Assembly: GCF_002893765.1 (NCBI RefSeq)
Contig: NZ_CP025938.1
Location: 2,809,501 to 2,873,500 of the forward strand
DNA length: 64,000 nucleotides
Origin: Tamlana carrageenivorans
Lineage (GTDB): Bacteria > Bacteroidota > Bacteroidia > Flavobacteriales > Flavobacteriaceae
Reading direction: 5' to 3'
The position numbers and the translations under genes are program-made. Below the pieces are notes generated by a model. The model was not told the origin of the DNA. It worked only from the letters and a program-made list of their open reading frames with translations, and did not search any database. Of the stretch, positions 19,197-27,761 are shown piece by piece. How positions within the stretch are numbered: the first letter of the stretch is position 1; every line of letters starts with the position of its first letter.

Positions 19197-20147
19197 ATGA
19201 AACGACAATTTTTAAATAAATGCTCTTTGACCTTTATTTTGGCTTTATCTCTAATAGCCTGTGATTCTAATGATGCGCCTGCTCAGGATACCGAATCCAA
19301 ACCGGACACAGAAACGGATATTGATCAAGAAAATGATGATTTATCATACTTGCCTAAATTAGAAAATGATCTGACTTGGACACTACAGCCACAAGTTTCT
19401 AATGAATTTAATTTTGACGGCGGAAAAGAAGCTTCAGAATTTACAACCGACTGGAAAGACGGTTATATCAATTCGTGGACTGGTCCTGGGATCACTCAGT
19501 ACAGTTACGAACAATCTGATATTGTTGATGGCGAATTGGTGTATCATGCTACCATTGAAGGTGAAAAAATAAAAACAGGCTGTATTTCATCCAAAGCCGC
19601 AGTAACGTACCCCATGTATATGGAAGTACGCGTGAAGCTTAGCGAATCGGTATTGTCATCAGCCGTTTGGATGTTGAGTGATGATTCTACCGAAGAAATC
19701 GATAATTTAGAAGCCTTCGGTGCTAAAAGCAGTGATTATTTTTCTAAAAGATTGCATTTAAGCCATCACGTATTCATTAGAGATCCTTTTCAAGATTATC
19801 AACCCGAAGGGCCTGAAACCTGGTACGCCGATGGTAAAAATACCATTTGGTCTGACGATTACCATAACTATGGTGTTTTATGGGAAGATCCTTGGTCTCT
19901 ATCTTATTATGTAGATGGAAAAATGGTTAGAAAAACCCCTGTCGATGAAATCGATCCGAAAAATTTCACTAATGGAAATGGTTTAACCAAACCCATGCAC
20001 ATGATTATTAGTGCAGCAGCCCAATCGTGGCGTTCAAGTGATAGTCAGGGCGCTGGTGCTGTAGATTTCTTAACCGATCCTACTGTAGCCAACGTAGATA
20101 AAACCATTATGAAAGTAGATTGGATTCGAGTTTATAAGCCAGAATAA
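19197..20147 (+). CDS. GH16 beta-agarase-like lipoprotein
   Basis: A 316-residue secreted GH16 with lipobox Cys22 (LIAC) and a 35-residue acidic linker. The catalytic signature E-x-D-x-x-E is Glu167-Ile-Asp169-Asn-Leu-Glu172. The strand HLSHHVFIRDPFQDYQPEGP and the end KVDWIRVYKP are shared with the agarase at 42112-43917, so this belongs to the beta-agarase branch rather than the porphyranase branch. It would cut beta-1,4 bonds of agarose at the cell surface, supplying the SusCD system. It lacks a carbohydrate-binding module or T9SS domain. The Asn between the catalytic acids (EIDNLE rather than EIDVIE/EIDIIE) is a little unusual and may affect specificity. Confidence 0.85.
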   Translation: MKRQFLNKCSLTFILALSLIACDSNDAPAQDTESKPDTETDIDQENDDLSYLPKLENDLTWTLQPQVSNEFNFDGGKEASEFTTDWKDGYINSWTGPGITQYSYEQSDIVDGELVYHATIEGEKIKTGCISSKAAVTYPMYMEVRVKLSESVLSSAVWMLSDDSTEEIDNLEAFGAKSSDYFSKRLHLSHHVFIRDPFQDYQPEGPETWYADGKNTIWSDDYHNYGVLWEDPWSLSYYVDGKMVRKTPVDEIDPKNFTNGNGLTKPMHMIISAAAQSWRSSDSQGAGAVDFLTDPTVANVDKTIMKVDWIRVYKPE

Positions 20148-20167
20148 ATTTTAACATCTTCATTTTT

Positions 20168-23100
20168 ATGACCTTTAAATCCATTCAGTCCGTATTAGTA
20201 GTCTGTTTTGTTGTATTAATAACTTTATTATTGGCAGAATCCTGTCACGACGATTCAAAAAAGAATCAGGTAGTTATTTTTTCAAATGAAACAGACATTA
20301 CGAGTTTAAATCCATTAGAATTTCAAACAGATCTTTCTGGTACTGTGGTGAAAAAGGTCTATTTTTATTTAGATAATCCAACTCATTATGCCAGTTTAAG
20401 TTTGTATGGCAATGGTCGTTTGCTAATTGAGAATCTCAATATTCCTAAAAAAGGAAAACAAACGGTAAATGCTTTGGTGAGTTTCCCCGATTTAGGGCAA
20501 ACCCAATTAAAAATTGAAGTAAGAGATGCCGATATCACCTTAAATAAAGTGGAAGTGGAAGATCAAAACACGCTATCCATACCCCAATTTGAAGATATTA
20601 GTGTGTCTGCAGGTCTCGACAAAGTCAATTCTATTAAGTATGGCGGACCAACAGTTGCCGATATCAATCAAGATGGGTATTACGATTTTATAGTTAATAA
20701 TCATAATGAAGAAACCAGCAAACTGTATTGGAATAATGGTGCCGGTATAGTTACGAAACATCATCAGGATTTAGCCCGATGGTTTATGCACGATTTGCAT
20801 GGTACGGCATTAGGCGATTATGACAATGATGGTGACCTCGATTTAATTCTTACCCAAGGTGGCGGTAATGGCACAGCACCTTCACGTGCTAATTTCTATA
20901 AAAATGATAACGGTACATTTATTCGTTACACTGGCGATGTAGGTATTTCACGGGGTGCTCGTGGTCGTGGTGCCCGTTGGGGAGATTTCGATTTGGATGG
21001 TGATTTAGATTTTATGCTGGTGAATGAAGAAGGTTTAAAGAAGGAAAAACCACAGCATTTCTTTTATGAAAATTTAGGTGATGGTACCTTTAAGTTTAAA
21101 TCGGTTGAAGGGATTCAAGATGCGCATCCTTCTCGTGCCTTAGTGACTGATATTAATGCCGATGGCATCGATGATATTATTTTATACGGACCTATGTCGA
21201 TTTGGCAAGGCAACGGTGATTTTACCTTTACCGATGTTACTAAAACCATGCTTAAAGATTTACCCGAATACGAACAGGTTATGGCGGTTACCGATATCGA
21301 TATTGACAATGATGGCGATTTAGATTTATACTTAGCCAGAGGCATGTCGGTTGAAGGAGGAAAAGGCGAACCTCCATTTTTAGATTGCGATCCCATTCAT
21401 AAAGAAATGGCCATTAAAACCCGTGGCTATAAAGGTGTTGATGCCTTTGAATTTGAAGGCGACCATACCATTAACCTAACAAATTACTACTATTTAGCCC
21501 AAGGAAATTACCGAGGAACGACGTATCCAATTTTTCTTGGAGAAAACAAAGTAAGACATGAAATTGCTTCTGGTGACGATTTTAGCTTCGATAAAAATAC
21601 TGCTGCAGGTTGGCCAGAAGATACCTCTGAAGATGGCTTGTATTTTGGAACTGTAGGTGAAAATAAATGGAAAGCGGCTTTGGTACGTAATGGTGATTTA
21701 TTTTGGGCATACCGTTTTAGTTTAAGTGGTGTAACGAGCGTAACGCCAGAATTTGAATCACAAAACCGAAACGTACAAGATGTGCTCTTGAAAAATGAAA
21801 ATGGCCAATTTGTTGATGTGTCAAAGGCATGGAATTTACCCGAAGGAAGCAATTCATTGGGTGTAACTACTGGTGATTTTAATAACGATGGTCATCAAGA
21901 TTTATTCGTTTATCGTTGGGGTTTCATAGGTAAAAGAACTTCAGATTACATGTTGTTAAATTCTGGAAATCATAATTTTGAAACCACAACCATGCACGGT
22001 GCCAATGCTGTTGGTGATGTTGGTAATGGTGATATGGGACAAGCCTTCGATTTCGATTTAGACGGTCATTTAGATATTTTAAGTGGCAGTGAAGGGGGGC
22101 AATGGTATCTTTATAAACAGAATACCCAAAACCAAGGTCATTACGCTATAATTCGTGTGAGCTATGCACCAAATTCGAATATCGATGCGACGTCTGCACA
22201 AGTAACGCTGGAAACTGAAAAAAATACGTACTACAAACGCGTTGGCTCTTCAGGAGAAGTATTTTCACAAAGTTTACTGAATAACGTACATTTTGGTTTA
22301 GGTGCAGAAAATCATATTAAAAAAGTAACAGTAAAATGGCGTAATGGCGAAACGGTAGTTTTTAAGGATAAAAAAGCGAATACGATTCTAGATACCAATG
22401 CCTTGGATCCTGAAAATATAAGTTTATTAGCTACTTCTAAACAGATTAGAAAAGGTACTACAATGCCTTTAGATGTAGAACTTACGCCTAAAAATGCAGA
22501 GGAAAAAGTGCTTTGGGCATCTAATAATGAAAATATTTTAAAAGTGGATAAAAACGGCATGCTGAAAGCTGTAGGCCAGGTAGGAGAGAATGCTACAATT
22601 ACTGCTACTAGTGTTGCCAACAACAAGCAAACTGAATCTACGTTTGAGATTGTGCCATTTGAACCCATTTCAGCGGAAAATATTATTCTGAATCCTATTA
22701 AGGATGAACTGTATGAAAAAGATAGCATACAAATTATAGCTAAAGTGGTGCCGCAGTTAGCTGACAACAAAGCATTGGTTTGGACAAGTACGCATCCTAA
22801 AGTCGCTCGTGTTACAAATACAGGCATGCTCTTTTTGGAGAAAGCAGGAACCACAACTATTAAAGTAGCTTTAAAAGATAATCCCAAGCTTTCAAAACAA
22901 GTCCAACTGACTGTGAAACCGTTGGTAAAACCTAGTATTCAAATAGTAAATAAGAAGGCTTTACAGAAGCTAAAATCAGGTAGTCAAATACAAGTGAAGG
23001 TAAACTATCATGCAGGTTCAAAACATCAAGTTATTAATGCCGATGAAGGTGGTGTTCGTGTATGGTTTAGACATTTTAAAAACCAATGGATACCTATTAA

Positions 23101-23293
23101 AGATACAGTATTAGTGGATGAAACCGCCTTGTATAAAACATCAGGAACTACGGTTAAAACGTTTTCTTTAAAAGACATGGTTCCTACTAAAGATTTACCT
23201 GAAGGCCAATTTTATATGATTAGAGCCACTTTTACAGCGAGTGATGGTCAAATGTATAGTGATGAATTGTATCCCATAGAGGTTTTACCTTAA
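20168..23293 (+). CDS. large FG-GAP/UnbV surface protein with BIG2 domains
   Basis: A 1041-residue exported protein. Its leader ends near Cys26 (AESC), with a loose lipobox followed by acidic residues, so it is probably surface-anchored. At least seven FG-GAP/VCBS calcium-loop repeats (DINQDGYYD, DYDNDGDLD, DFDLDGDLD, DIDNDGDLD, DFNNDGHQD and others) form a beta-propeller over about residues 155-650. They are interrupted by a 150-residue insert without repeats. An ASPIC/UnbV segment (ITVKWRNGE-like, here VTVKWRNGETVVF) follows, then two BIG2 Ig-like domains (about 750-920) and a final beta domain. No catalytic motif is seen. Being 20 bp after the agarase gene, it probably binds or presents glycan, but its function is unknown. 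Confidence 0.72.
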   Translation: MTFKSIQSVLVVCFVVLITLLLAESCHDDSKKNQVVIFSNETDITSLNPLEFQTDLSGTVVKKVYFYLDNPTHYASLSLYGNGRLLIENLNIPKKGKQTVNALVSFPDLGQTQLKIEVRDADITLNKVEVEDQNTLSIPQFEDISVSAGLDKVNSIKYGGPTVADINQDGYYDFIVNNHNEETSKLYWNNGAGIVTKHHQDLARWFMHDLHGTALGDYDNDGDLDLILTQGGGNGTAPSRANFYKNDNGTFIRYTGDVGISRGARGRGARWGDFDLDGDLDFMLVNEEGLKKEKPQHFFYENLGDGTFKFKSVEGIQDAHPSRALVTDINADGIDDIILYGPMSIWQGNGDFTFTDVTKTMLKDLPEYEQVMAVTDIDIDNDGDLDLYLARGMSVEGGKGEPPFLDCDPIHKEMAIKTRGYKGVDAFEFEGDHTINLTNYYYLAQGNYRGTTYPIFLGENKVRHEIASGDDFSFDKNTAAGWPEDTSEDGLYFGTVGENKWKAALVRNGDLFWAYRFSLSGVTSVTPEFESQNRNVQDVLLKNENGQFVDVSKAWNLPEGSNSLGVTTGDFNNDGHQDLFVYRWGFIGKRTSDYMLLNSGNHNFETTTMHGANAVGDVGNGDMGQAFDFDLDGHLDILSGSEGGQWYLYKQNTQNQGHYAIIRVSYAPNSNIDATSAQVTLETEKNTYYKRVGSSGEVFSQSLLNNVHFGLGAENHIKKVTVKWRNGETVVFKDKKANTILDTNALDPENISLLATSKQIRKGTTMPLDVELTPKNAEEKVLWASNNENILKVDKNGMLKAVGQVGENATITATSVANNKQTESTFEIVPFEPISAENIILNPIKDELYEKDSIQIIAKVVPQLADNKALVWTSTHPKVARVTNTGMLFLEKAGTTTIKVALKDNPKLSKQVQLTVKPLVKPSIQIVNKKALQKLKSGSQIQVKVNYHAGSKHQVINADEGGVRVWFRHFKNQWIPIKDTVLVDETALYKTSGTTVKTFSLKDMVPTKDLPEGQFYMIRATFTASDGQMYSDELYPIEVLP

Positions 23294-23461
23294 AGTTCAG
23301 GCTCCAAAGCAGCAAAGCAGCAAAGTTTCTGAGATATCATTGTTTAAAGTGTATTTTACTCATAATCAAGTGGTTATAGAGTAATTTTTGGTAGTTTTAA
23401 TCATTTAACCGTAAGATAAAAGTTTCAATTGTAGTTACCAACAGCTAACAACCAACAACGC
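23294..23461. other. convergent intergenic region
   Basis: A gap of 168 bp between the FG-GAP gene and the convergent AraC gene. It holds a short tandem (AGCAAAGC units at about 23309-23324) and no clear terminator hairpin. I see nothing else in it. Confidence 0.4.
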
Positions 23462-24316
23462 TCAACCCTCAATCAATGTTCGATATGCTTTTGGTGTCAT
23501 AGAAACATATTTTTTAAACTGCCTATGAAAAAACGATAAATTATCGTAGCCACATGCTAAGCTAATATCTAATAGGGTGTTATTGGTTTCACGGAGAGAT
23601 ATACAAGCCTTTCGAATTCTAAATTCGTTTAAGTAGTTTGTAAAAGGTCTTTTAAATTGTTTTTTAAAGTATTTACAAAAGGCGCCCGAACTCATATGGG
23701 TAAGCTTTGCCATATCGGTATTGGTTATTTTTTGATGATAGTGTTGGTCGATATAGTTTAATATGGCCTTGGTGCGGCTATTTGTTTTATCTGAGACTTG
23801 ATTTGGAGCTTGATCAACGGCTAATAGTTCTTTTTCAGAGTTGGCTGCTAAATCGGTTAAAATATCTAGTAGCACGATCATAATTTTTTCGGGCTTCAAA
23901 TCAGGTAAGATGCTTAGCCGCTTACCTATAGCTGTATTAAAACTTATGTTTGTAAATTTAATGCCGGCTTGAGCCGAGTTTAATAGGGTTTGTAAAGCCT
24001 GTAATTCGGGATTATTAGCGATAAAACTTTTAAACGTATGCTCGGGCCATTGTACGCAGTATGAAATAGCTTCTGATAAATAATGGTTATTGTTTTTCCA
24101 ACAGTGCGGTACGTTTTTGCCTATTAAAACCAAATCGCCTTCATGAAAATTATCCAAACTACTCCCAACATGTCTAATTCCTGAACTTTTAACAATATAG
24201 GTGAGTTCATAATCTTCATGGTAATGCCAAGGAGCTGCAAAACATGCGTTTTTATAGGTGTAGGCATAAATGGATTGATCAATTTTATGCGGAATATGTT
24301 CTAATTCAGGCTTCAT
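23462..24316 (-). CDS. AraC-family transcriptional regulator with cupin sensor
   Basis: 284 residues. An N-terminal cupin-like sensor has APWHYHEDYELTYI near residues 28-41 and HCWKNNNHY. A C-terminal double helix-turn-helix of about 100 residues runs TNTDMAKLTHMSSGAFCKYFKKQFKRPFTN ... ISLACGYDNLSFFHRQFKKYVSMTPKAYR, the AraC signature. Its start is 118 bp from the divergent kinase gene, so it most likely controls the kinase-isomerase-aldolase-dehydrogenase operon in response to a sugar or sugar derivative. It is a full-length paralogue of the AraC protein encoded at 48874, next to the P450 cassette. Confidence 0.87.
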   Translation of the reverse strand: MKPELEHIPHKIDQSIYAYTYKNACFAAPWHYHEDYELTYIVKSSGIRHVGSSLDNFHEGDLVLIGKNVPHCWKNNNHYLSEAISYCVQWPEHTFKSFIANNPELQALQTLLNSAQAGIKFTNISFNTAIGKRLSILPDLKPEKIMIVLLDILTDLAANSEKELLAVDQAPNQVSDKTNSRTKAILNYIDQHYHQKITNTDMAKLTHMSSGAFCKYFKKQFKRPFTNYLNEFRIRKACISLRETNNTLLDISLACGYDNLSFFHRQFKKYVSMTPKAYRTLIEG

Positions 24317-24408
24317 TTTATTCTGTTTTACTAAAGTAATTATAATTTACGACAAAATTGTATATGTTTAGGGTGTTTTAAGATTTAAATTAAAATGAAG
24401 CTCTACTG

Positions 24409-24416
24409 TAAATTTG
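24409..24416 (+). promoter_or_regulatory. candidate -7 promoter box of the kinase operon
   Basis: TAAATTTG is an exact match to the Bacteroidota -7 consensus TAnnTTTG. It lies 18 bp before the kinase ATG in the divergent AraC/kinase gap. No clear -33 TTTG is found, as expected if an activator is needed. Confidence 0.4.
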
Positions 24417-24434
24417 TCTTAAATAATTTTGGTT

Positions 24435-25337
24435 ATGAAAGTATTATGCAGCGGTTTAAATGTGGTCGATGTATTGGTGGCTACGCCCAGTAATGTAAAA
24501 TTGGGACATAAAAGTGAATCCGATAAAATAGTTATTCAAGGTGGGTCCCCGGCTTGTAATGCAGCTTGCGGACTGTCAAGTTTGGGGCATGACACCTATT
24601 TTTTAGGTTATTTAGGCGATAATCCTTTGAGTGTCGTCGCTAAAAAGGAGTTGACAGATCATGGCGTTAAAACCGATTTTATAAAATACAACCAGAACGC
24701 TTCACCTGCTGTTGCTGTGGTGCAAATTGACCAAAATGGCGAGCGTACCGTAATTTATTCCATGGAAAACTATGTACCATTTAATCCAATAGATTTGGAT
24801 GAGACAACTTTAAAGGGGTTTAAACTGTTTTTGGTGGATGGTTACGACACTTCGGTTAATTTGGAGCTCCTAAAAATAGCTAGAAAATACGGTATAAAAA
24901 CCGTGCTAGATATGGAAACAGGTAATCTAGAAACCATGAAAGCAATGATCGCTCTTAGTACCGACCCCATATTGCCGTTAGAATGTGCACAAAACATCAC
25001 AGGAAAAAACGATGTAGCTTCGTGTTTGAAAGAACTTTCAAAATATACCCAAGGTCAAGTTATTATTACCGATGGCGCCAACGGGTCCTATGCGATCGAA
25101 GATGGCATACACATCCATCAACCTGCCTTTAAAGTTCAGGTTGTGGATACTACAGGTTGTGGCGATGCCTTTCATGCAGCTTACGCATCGGCGTTGTTAC
25201 AGGGTTTTCAGCTAAAAGAGCGCCTCGTTTACGCCAGCTTTTTTGCGGCTCAAGTGGCTCAGTATTTTGGAGGTCGAACCTGTTTGTCAAATCGTGAATT
25301 TATGGAACAAAATTGCCCAATACAAGTAGAACAATAA
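24435..25337 (+). CDS. PfkB-family sugar kinase
   Basis: About 300 residues. The PfkB signature 1 region is QGGSPACNAACGLSSLG near residue 38; signature 2 is DTTGCGDAFHAAY, with Asp in GCGDAF as catalytic base. I take the ATG at 24435 (MKVLCSGLN) as the start rather than an upstream in-frame TTG, because beta-strand 1 of the family begins there. The enzyme phosphorylates a ketose or keto-deoxy acid. As the first gene of an operon with an isomerase and a class II aldolase, phosphorylation of a ketose made by that isomerase is most likely. A 2-keto-3-deoxygluconate kinase role, needed by the agar pathway, remains possible because no other such kinase is in the window. Confidence 0.83.
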   Translation: MKVLCSGLNVVDVLVATPSNVKLGHKSESDKIVIQGGSPACNAACGLSSLGHDTYFLGYLGDNPLSVVAKKELTDHGVKTDFIKYNQNASPAVAVVQIDQNGERTVIYSMENYVPFNPIDLDETTLKGFKLFLVDGYDTSVNLELLKIARKYGIKTVLDMETGNLETMKAMIALSTDPILPLECAQNITGKNDVASCLKELSKYTQGQVIITDGANGSYAIEDGIHIHQPAFKVQVVDTTGCGDAFHAAYASALLQGFQLKERLVYASFFAAQVAQYFGGRTCLSNREFMEQNCPIQVEQ

Positions 25338-25349
25338 TACCTATCATTC

Positions 25350-26858
25350 ATGGAAGTTTTAAACAATATATCAATTGAAAAAGGAATAGTTAGTCACTTA
25401 TTCGAAAAAGTGATTACTCCTGCAAAACCAAGCTATGTTGCTAAAATAGCAATAGTAGGCATTGGTAAAGAAGAACACTTTGATTGGCAATCTATTTTAA
25501 AAAATTATGAAATTGCCAAAAATAGCTTATCCACAATTATACCTGATGAGAAGTTTGAGCTAATAACTTCTGATTCGCCATTACAAACGAAAGAGCAGAT
25601 GTATGATTGGCTGCAAGGCATGCACTATGAAAATATTGATGGATTAATTATTTATCAAGCTTCGTTTATTGATGGTGATTTAGCCGCAACTATAGCAAGA
25701 TGGCTTAACCAAAATGTAATTCCAGTTTTAAGTTGGTCGCATGATGAAGCTACTGGCGGCAGATTGTCAAACAACAGGCTATGTGGTCAAAATTTCTTGT
25801 TGAATATTTTAAATTCTTGTGGAGTTAAATATTCTTGGTTGTTTGAAGCACCAAATTCTGAAAATTTAGCGCCTAATATTTTAAAGTTTGCTAAAGCGGT
25901 TTATGCAAAAGCTTCTATTAACCAACGTGCAGTAGGAATGATAGGTGGATTTAGAGTTCCTGGTTTCTATGACTGTGAATTGAACGAGTTAGCGTTATTA
26001 AACACATTTGGAATTAAGGTTGAAAGAATTGATTTCCAAACCATATGGCAACATGGTGAAAAGTTTGGAAATGCTATCATACAGGGAGTCAAATCAGAAT
26101 TATTGAATCATCCGCTTTGTAAGTTTAATAATGTTGTAGATGAGCAAATTGATAAGTCCATTCGGTTCGCTTTGACCGTTGCAGATTTTGCAAGAGTGCA
26201 TGATTATTTAGGAATTGGATTAAAGAACTGGCCAGAGTTATTTGATCACTACGGCATTGCTGGAGATGGAGCAGGTGCATTAGTGCAAGATGTAGGTATT
26301 CCCGTTGCAGACGAATCGGATATGGGGGCTTTATTAACAATGGTTGTCATGAACCAATTAAGTTTAGGAGAAGCAATTCCAACTTTGGTTGATTTATCAT
26401 TAGTGAATAAAAATGATAATAGAGTGGGGTTCTGGCACTGTGGTGGAGCACCAACTAAATTAATCAACGAAAAAACGGGTTTTGAAGTGAGGAACCACAG
26501 TATCCTCGAAAACTATAGTGAAGAAAGTAGCATGGGGATGTTGTTAGAATTCTTACAGAAAGAAGGGCCAATTACTGTTGCTAAATATCAATATCCAGAT
26601 GCCGGTAAGGTATTAGTATGGGAAGGAGATATTAAATCCTCTCAAATGGCATTTAGAGGAAGTTATGCCGAAGTAGAGCCAGTTAGAAACTCAGTTGGTG
26701 AAGTGTTGAATACAGTATTAAACAATGGATTAGATCATCACTGGATTATTGGTAGAGGATTTATGCAAAAAGACCTTAATGAATTCAATCACTGGTTAGG
26801 AATAAATAATATTAAAATAGAAACTGGTAAAGAACAATTATATGGACACAGCAACTAA
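25350..26858 (+). CDS. L-fucose/L-arabinose isomerase-fold sugar isomerase
   Basis: 502 residues, with no signal peptide. The fold and spacing are of the FucI/AraA superfamily: an N-terminal Rossmann-like half (GLIIYQASFIDGD, LSWSHDEATGGRLSNNRL) and a C-terminal half with likely metal ligands Glu322 (VADESDMGALLT), Asp348 (TLVDLS) and His363 (FWHCGGAPTK). Such enzymes need Mn and interconvert aldose and ketose. It is shorter than E. coli FucI (591 residues) and diverged, so the sugar cannot be assigned. L-galactose, which is L-fucose with a 6-hydroxyl and is a porphyran building block, fits the locus; D-arabinose, L-fucose or a sulfosugar are alternatives. It overlaps the next gene by 17 bp. 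Confidence 0.75.
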   Translation: MEVLNNISIEKGIVSHLFEKVITPAKPSYVAKIAIVGIGKEEHFDWQSILKNYEIAKNSLSTIIPDEKFELITSDSPLQTKEQMYDWLQGMHYENIDGLIIYQASFIDGDLAATIARWLNQNVIPVLSWSHDEATGGRLSNNRLCGQNFLLNILNSCGVKYSWLFEAPNSENLAPNILKFAKAVYAKASINQRAVGMIGGFRVPGFYDCELNELALLNTFGIKVERIDFQTIWQHGEKFGNAIIQGVKSELLNHPLCKFNNVVDEQIDKSIRFALTVADFARVHDYLGIGLKNWPELFDHYGIAGDGAGALVQDVGIPVADESDMGALLTMVVMNQLSLGEAIPTLVDLSLVNKNDNRVGFWHCGGAPTKLINEKTGFEVRNHSILENYSEESSMGMLLEFLQKEGPITVAKYQYPDAGKVLVWEGDIKSSQMAFRGSYAEVEPVRNSVGEVLNTVLNNGLDHHWIIGRGFMQKDLNEFNHWLGINNIKIETGKEQLYGHSN

Positions 26859-27723
26859 AAATTCAGAAAAAGTGATTTACAATCAAAAGTACAATAGTTT
26901 AAAAGAACTGTTTGACGATTACAGAAAAACACAACGTTGCTTAGCTGCGTTTAATGTGAATGATAGCTACGATTTAAAAGCTGTGGTGGAAGCTGCTAAC
27001 GACATGGATACTAATGTGATGGTTATGACATACCCGCCAGTAGCCCAATTAAACACTCCAGAGGTTTTTCGCTCGATGGTAGATGGCTTTAAAAAAATAG
27101 CCAAAAATGAGATTTATTTACATCTCGATCATAGCACTTCCGTGGAATTGTGCAAGCGCGCGATCGATGCCGGTTACGACTCCGTGATGTTTGATGGTTC
27201 GCAACTTTCCATATTTGAAAATATCAAGCAAACCAAAGAGGTGGTAAATTATGCACACGAAAGAGGTGTGGTGGTTGAAGCCGAAATTGGTAAAATTATG
27301 GGGCGTGGTGTGAAAGTGAAATCAGATGACGATTTTCTTGCAGATGTAAAAGAAGTACGTCTGTTAAATTATGAAACCAATGTAGATTTAATGGCTGTAG
27401 GTATAGGTACCGCACATGGTTTTACGCCTACTGAGCCCAAAATTCATTTTGATAGATTGGATGAAATCGCTGAAGCTATTCCAACCCCTTTGGTGCTGCA
27501 CGGTGGTACAGGTATTCCTGATGCGGACATCCAAAAGGGCATCCAAAAAGGTATGGCAAAAATCAATATTGGTACCATTGTTCATACTACTTACATGAAA
27601 AATATGTACGAGGAAATGACGAGAGCTGGTGATGGGGCATATCCTCCATTCATCATGGAAAACGTCTTGCCTAAAATTAAATCCGTAGTAAAAGATCGTT
27701 TGGCTGCCGTTAATTTTTGGTAG
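26842..27723 (+). CDS. class II (zinc) ketose-phosphate aldolase
   Basis: 293 residues of the fructose/tagatose-bisphosphate aldolase class II family. The motif YLHLDHSTS contains the catalytic Asp and a zinc His. EAEIGKIMG, GIGTAHGF and PLVLHGGTG supply the remaining zinc ligands and the phosphate loop, and AKINIGT ends the active site. It cleaves a ketose phosphate to dihydroxyacetone phosphate and an aldehyde. The start ATG lies inside the end of the isomerase gene (17-bp overlap), so the two are probably translationally coupled. With the kinase this forms an isomerase-kinase-aldolase pathway; the aldehyde product could go to the dehydrogenase encoded next. Confidence 0.83.
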   Translation: MDTATKNSEKVIYNQKYNSLKELFDDYRKTQRCLAAFNVNDSYDLKAVVEAANDMDTNVMVMTYPPVAQLNTPEVFRSMVDGFKKIAKNEIYLHLDHSTSVELCKRAIDAGYDSVMFDGSQLSIFENIKQTKEVVNYAHERGVVVEAEIGKIMGRGVKVKSDDDFLADVKEVRLLNYETNVDLMAVGIGTAHGFTPTEPKIHFDRLDEIAEAIPTPLVLHGGTGIPDADIQKGIQKGMAKINIGTIVHTTYMKNMYEEMTRAGDGAYPPFIMENVLPKIKSVVKDRLAAVNFW

Positions 27724-27761
27724 AGCTTAAGATAGAGAAGTTAATTTAAAACTGATAAAAG

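Noticed and set aside
22312..22887. 191-codon open frame on the minus strand
   Set aside because: It is antisense to the BIG2 domains of the FG-GAP protein, has no start context or recognisable protein features and reads as a hydrophobic shadow of the real frame.
23294..23461. CRISPR-like short repeat at about 23309
   Set aside because: Only two to three copies of an 8-bp unit without spacers; a simple tandem.
24429..24434. TTG as start of the PfkB kinase
   Set aside because: The following ATG at 24435 begins exactly at the first beta-strand of the family; the TTG adds only two residues.
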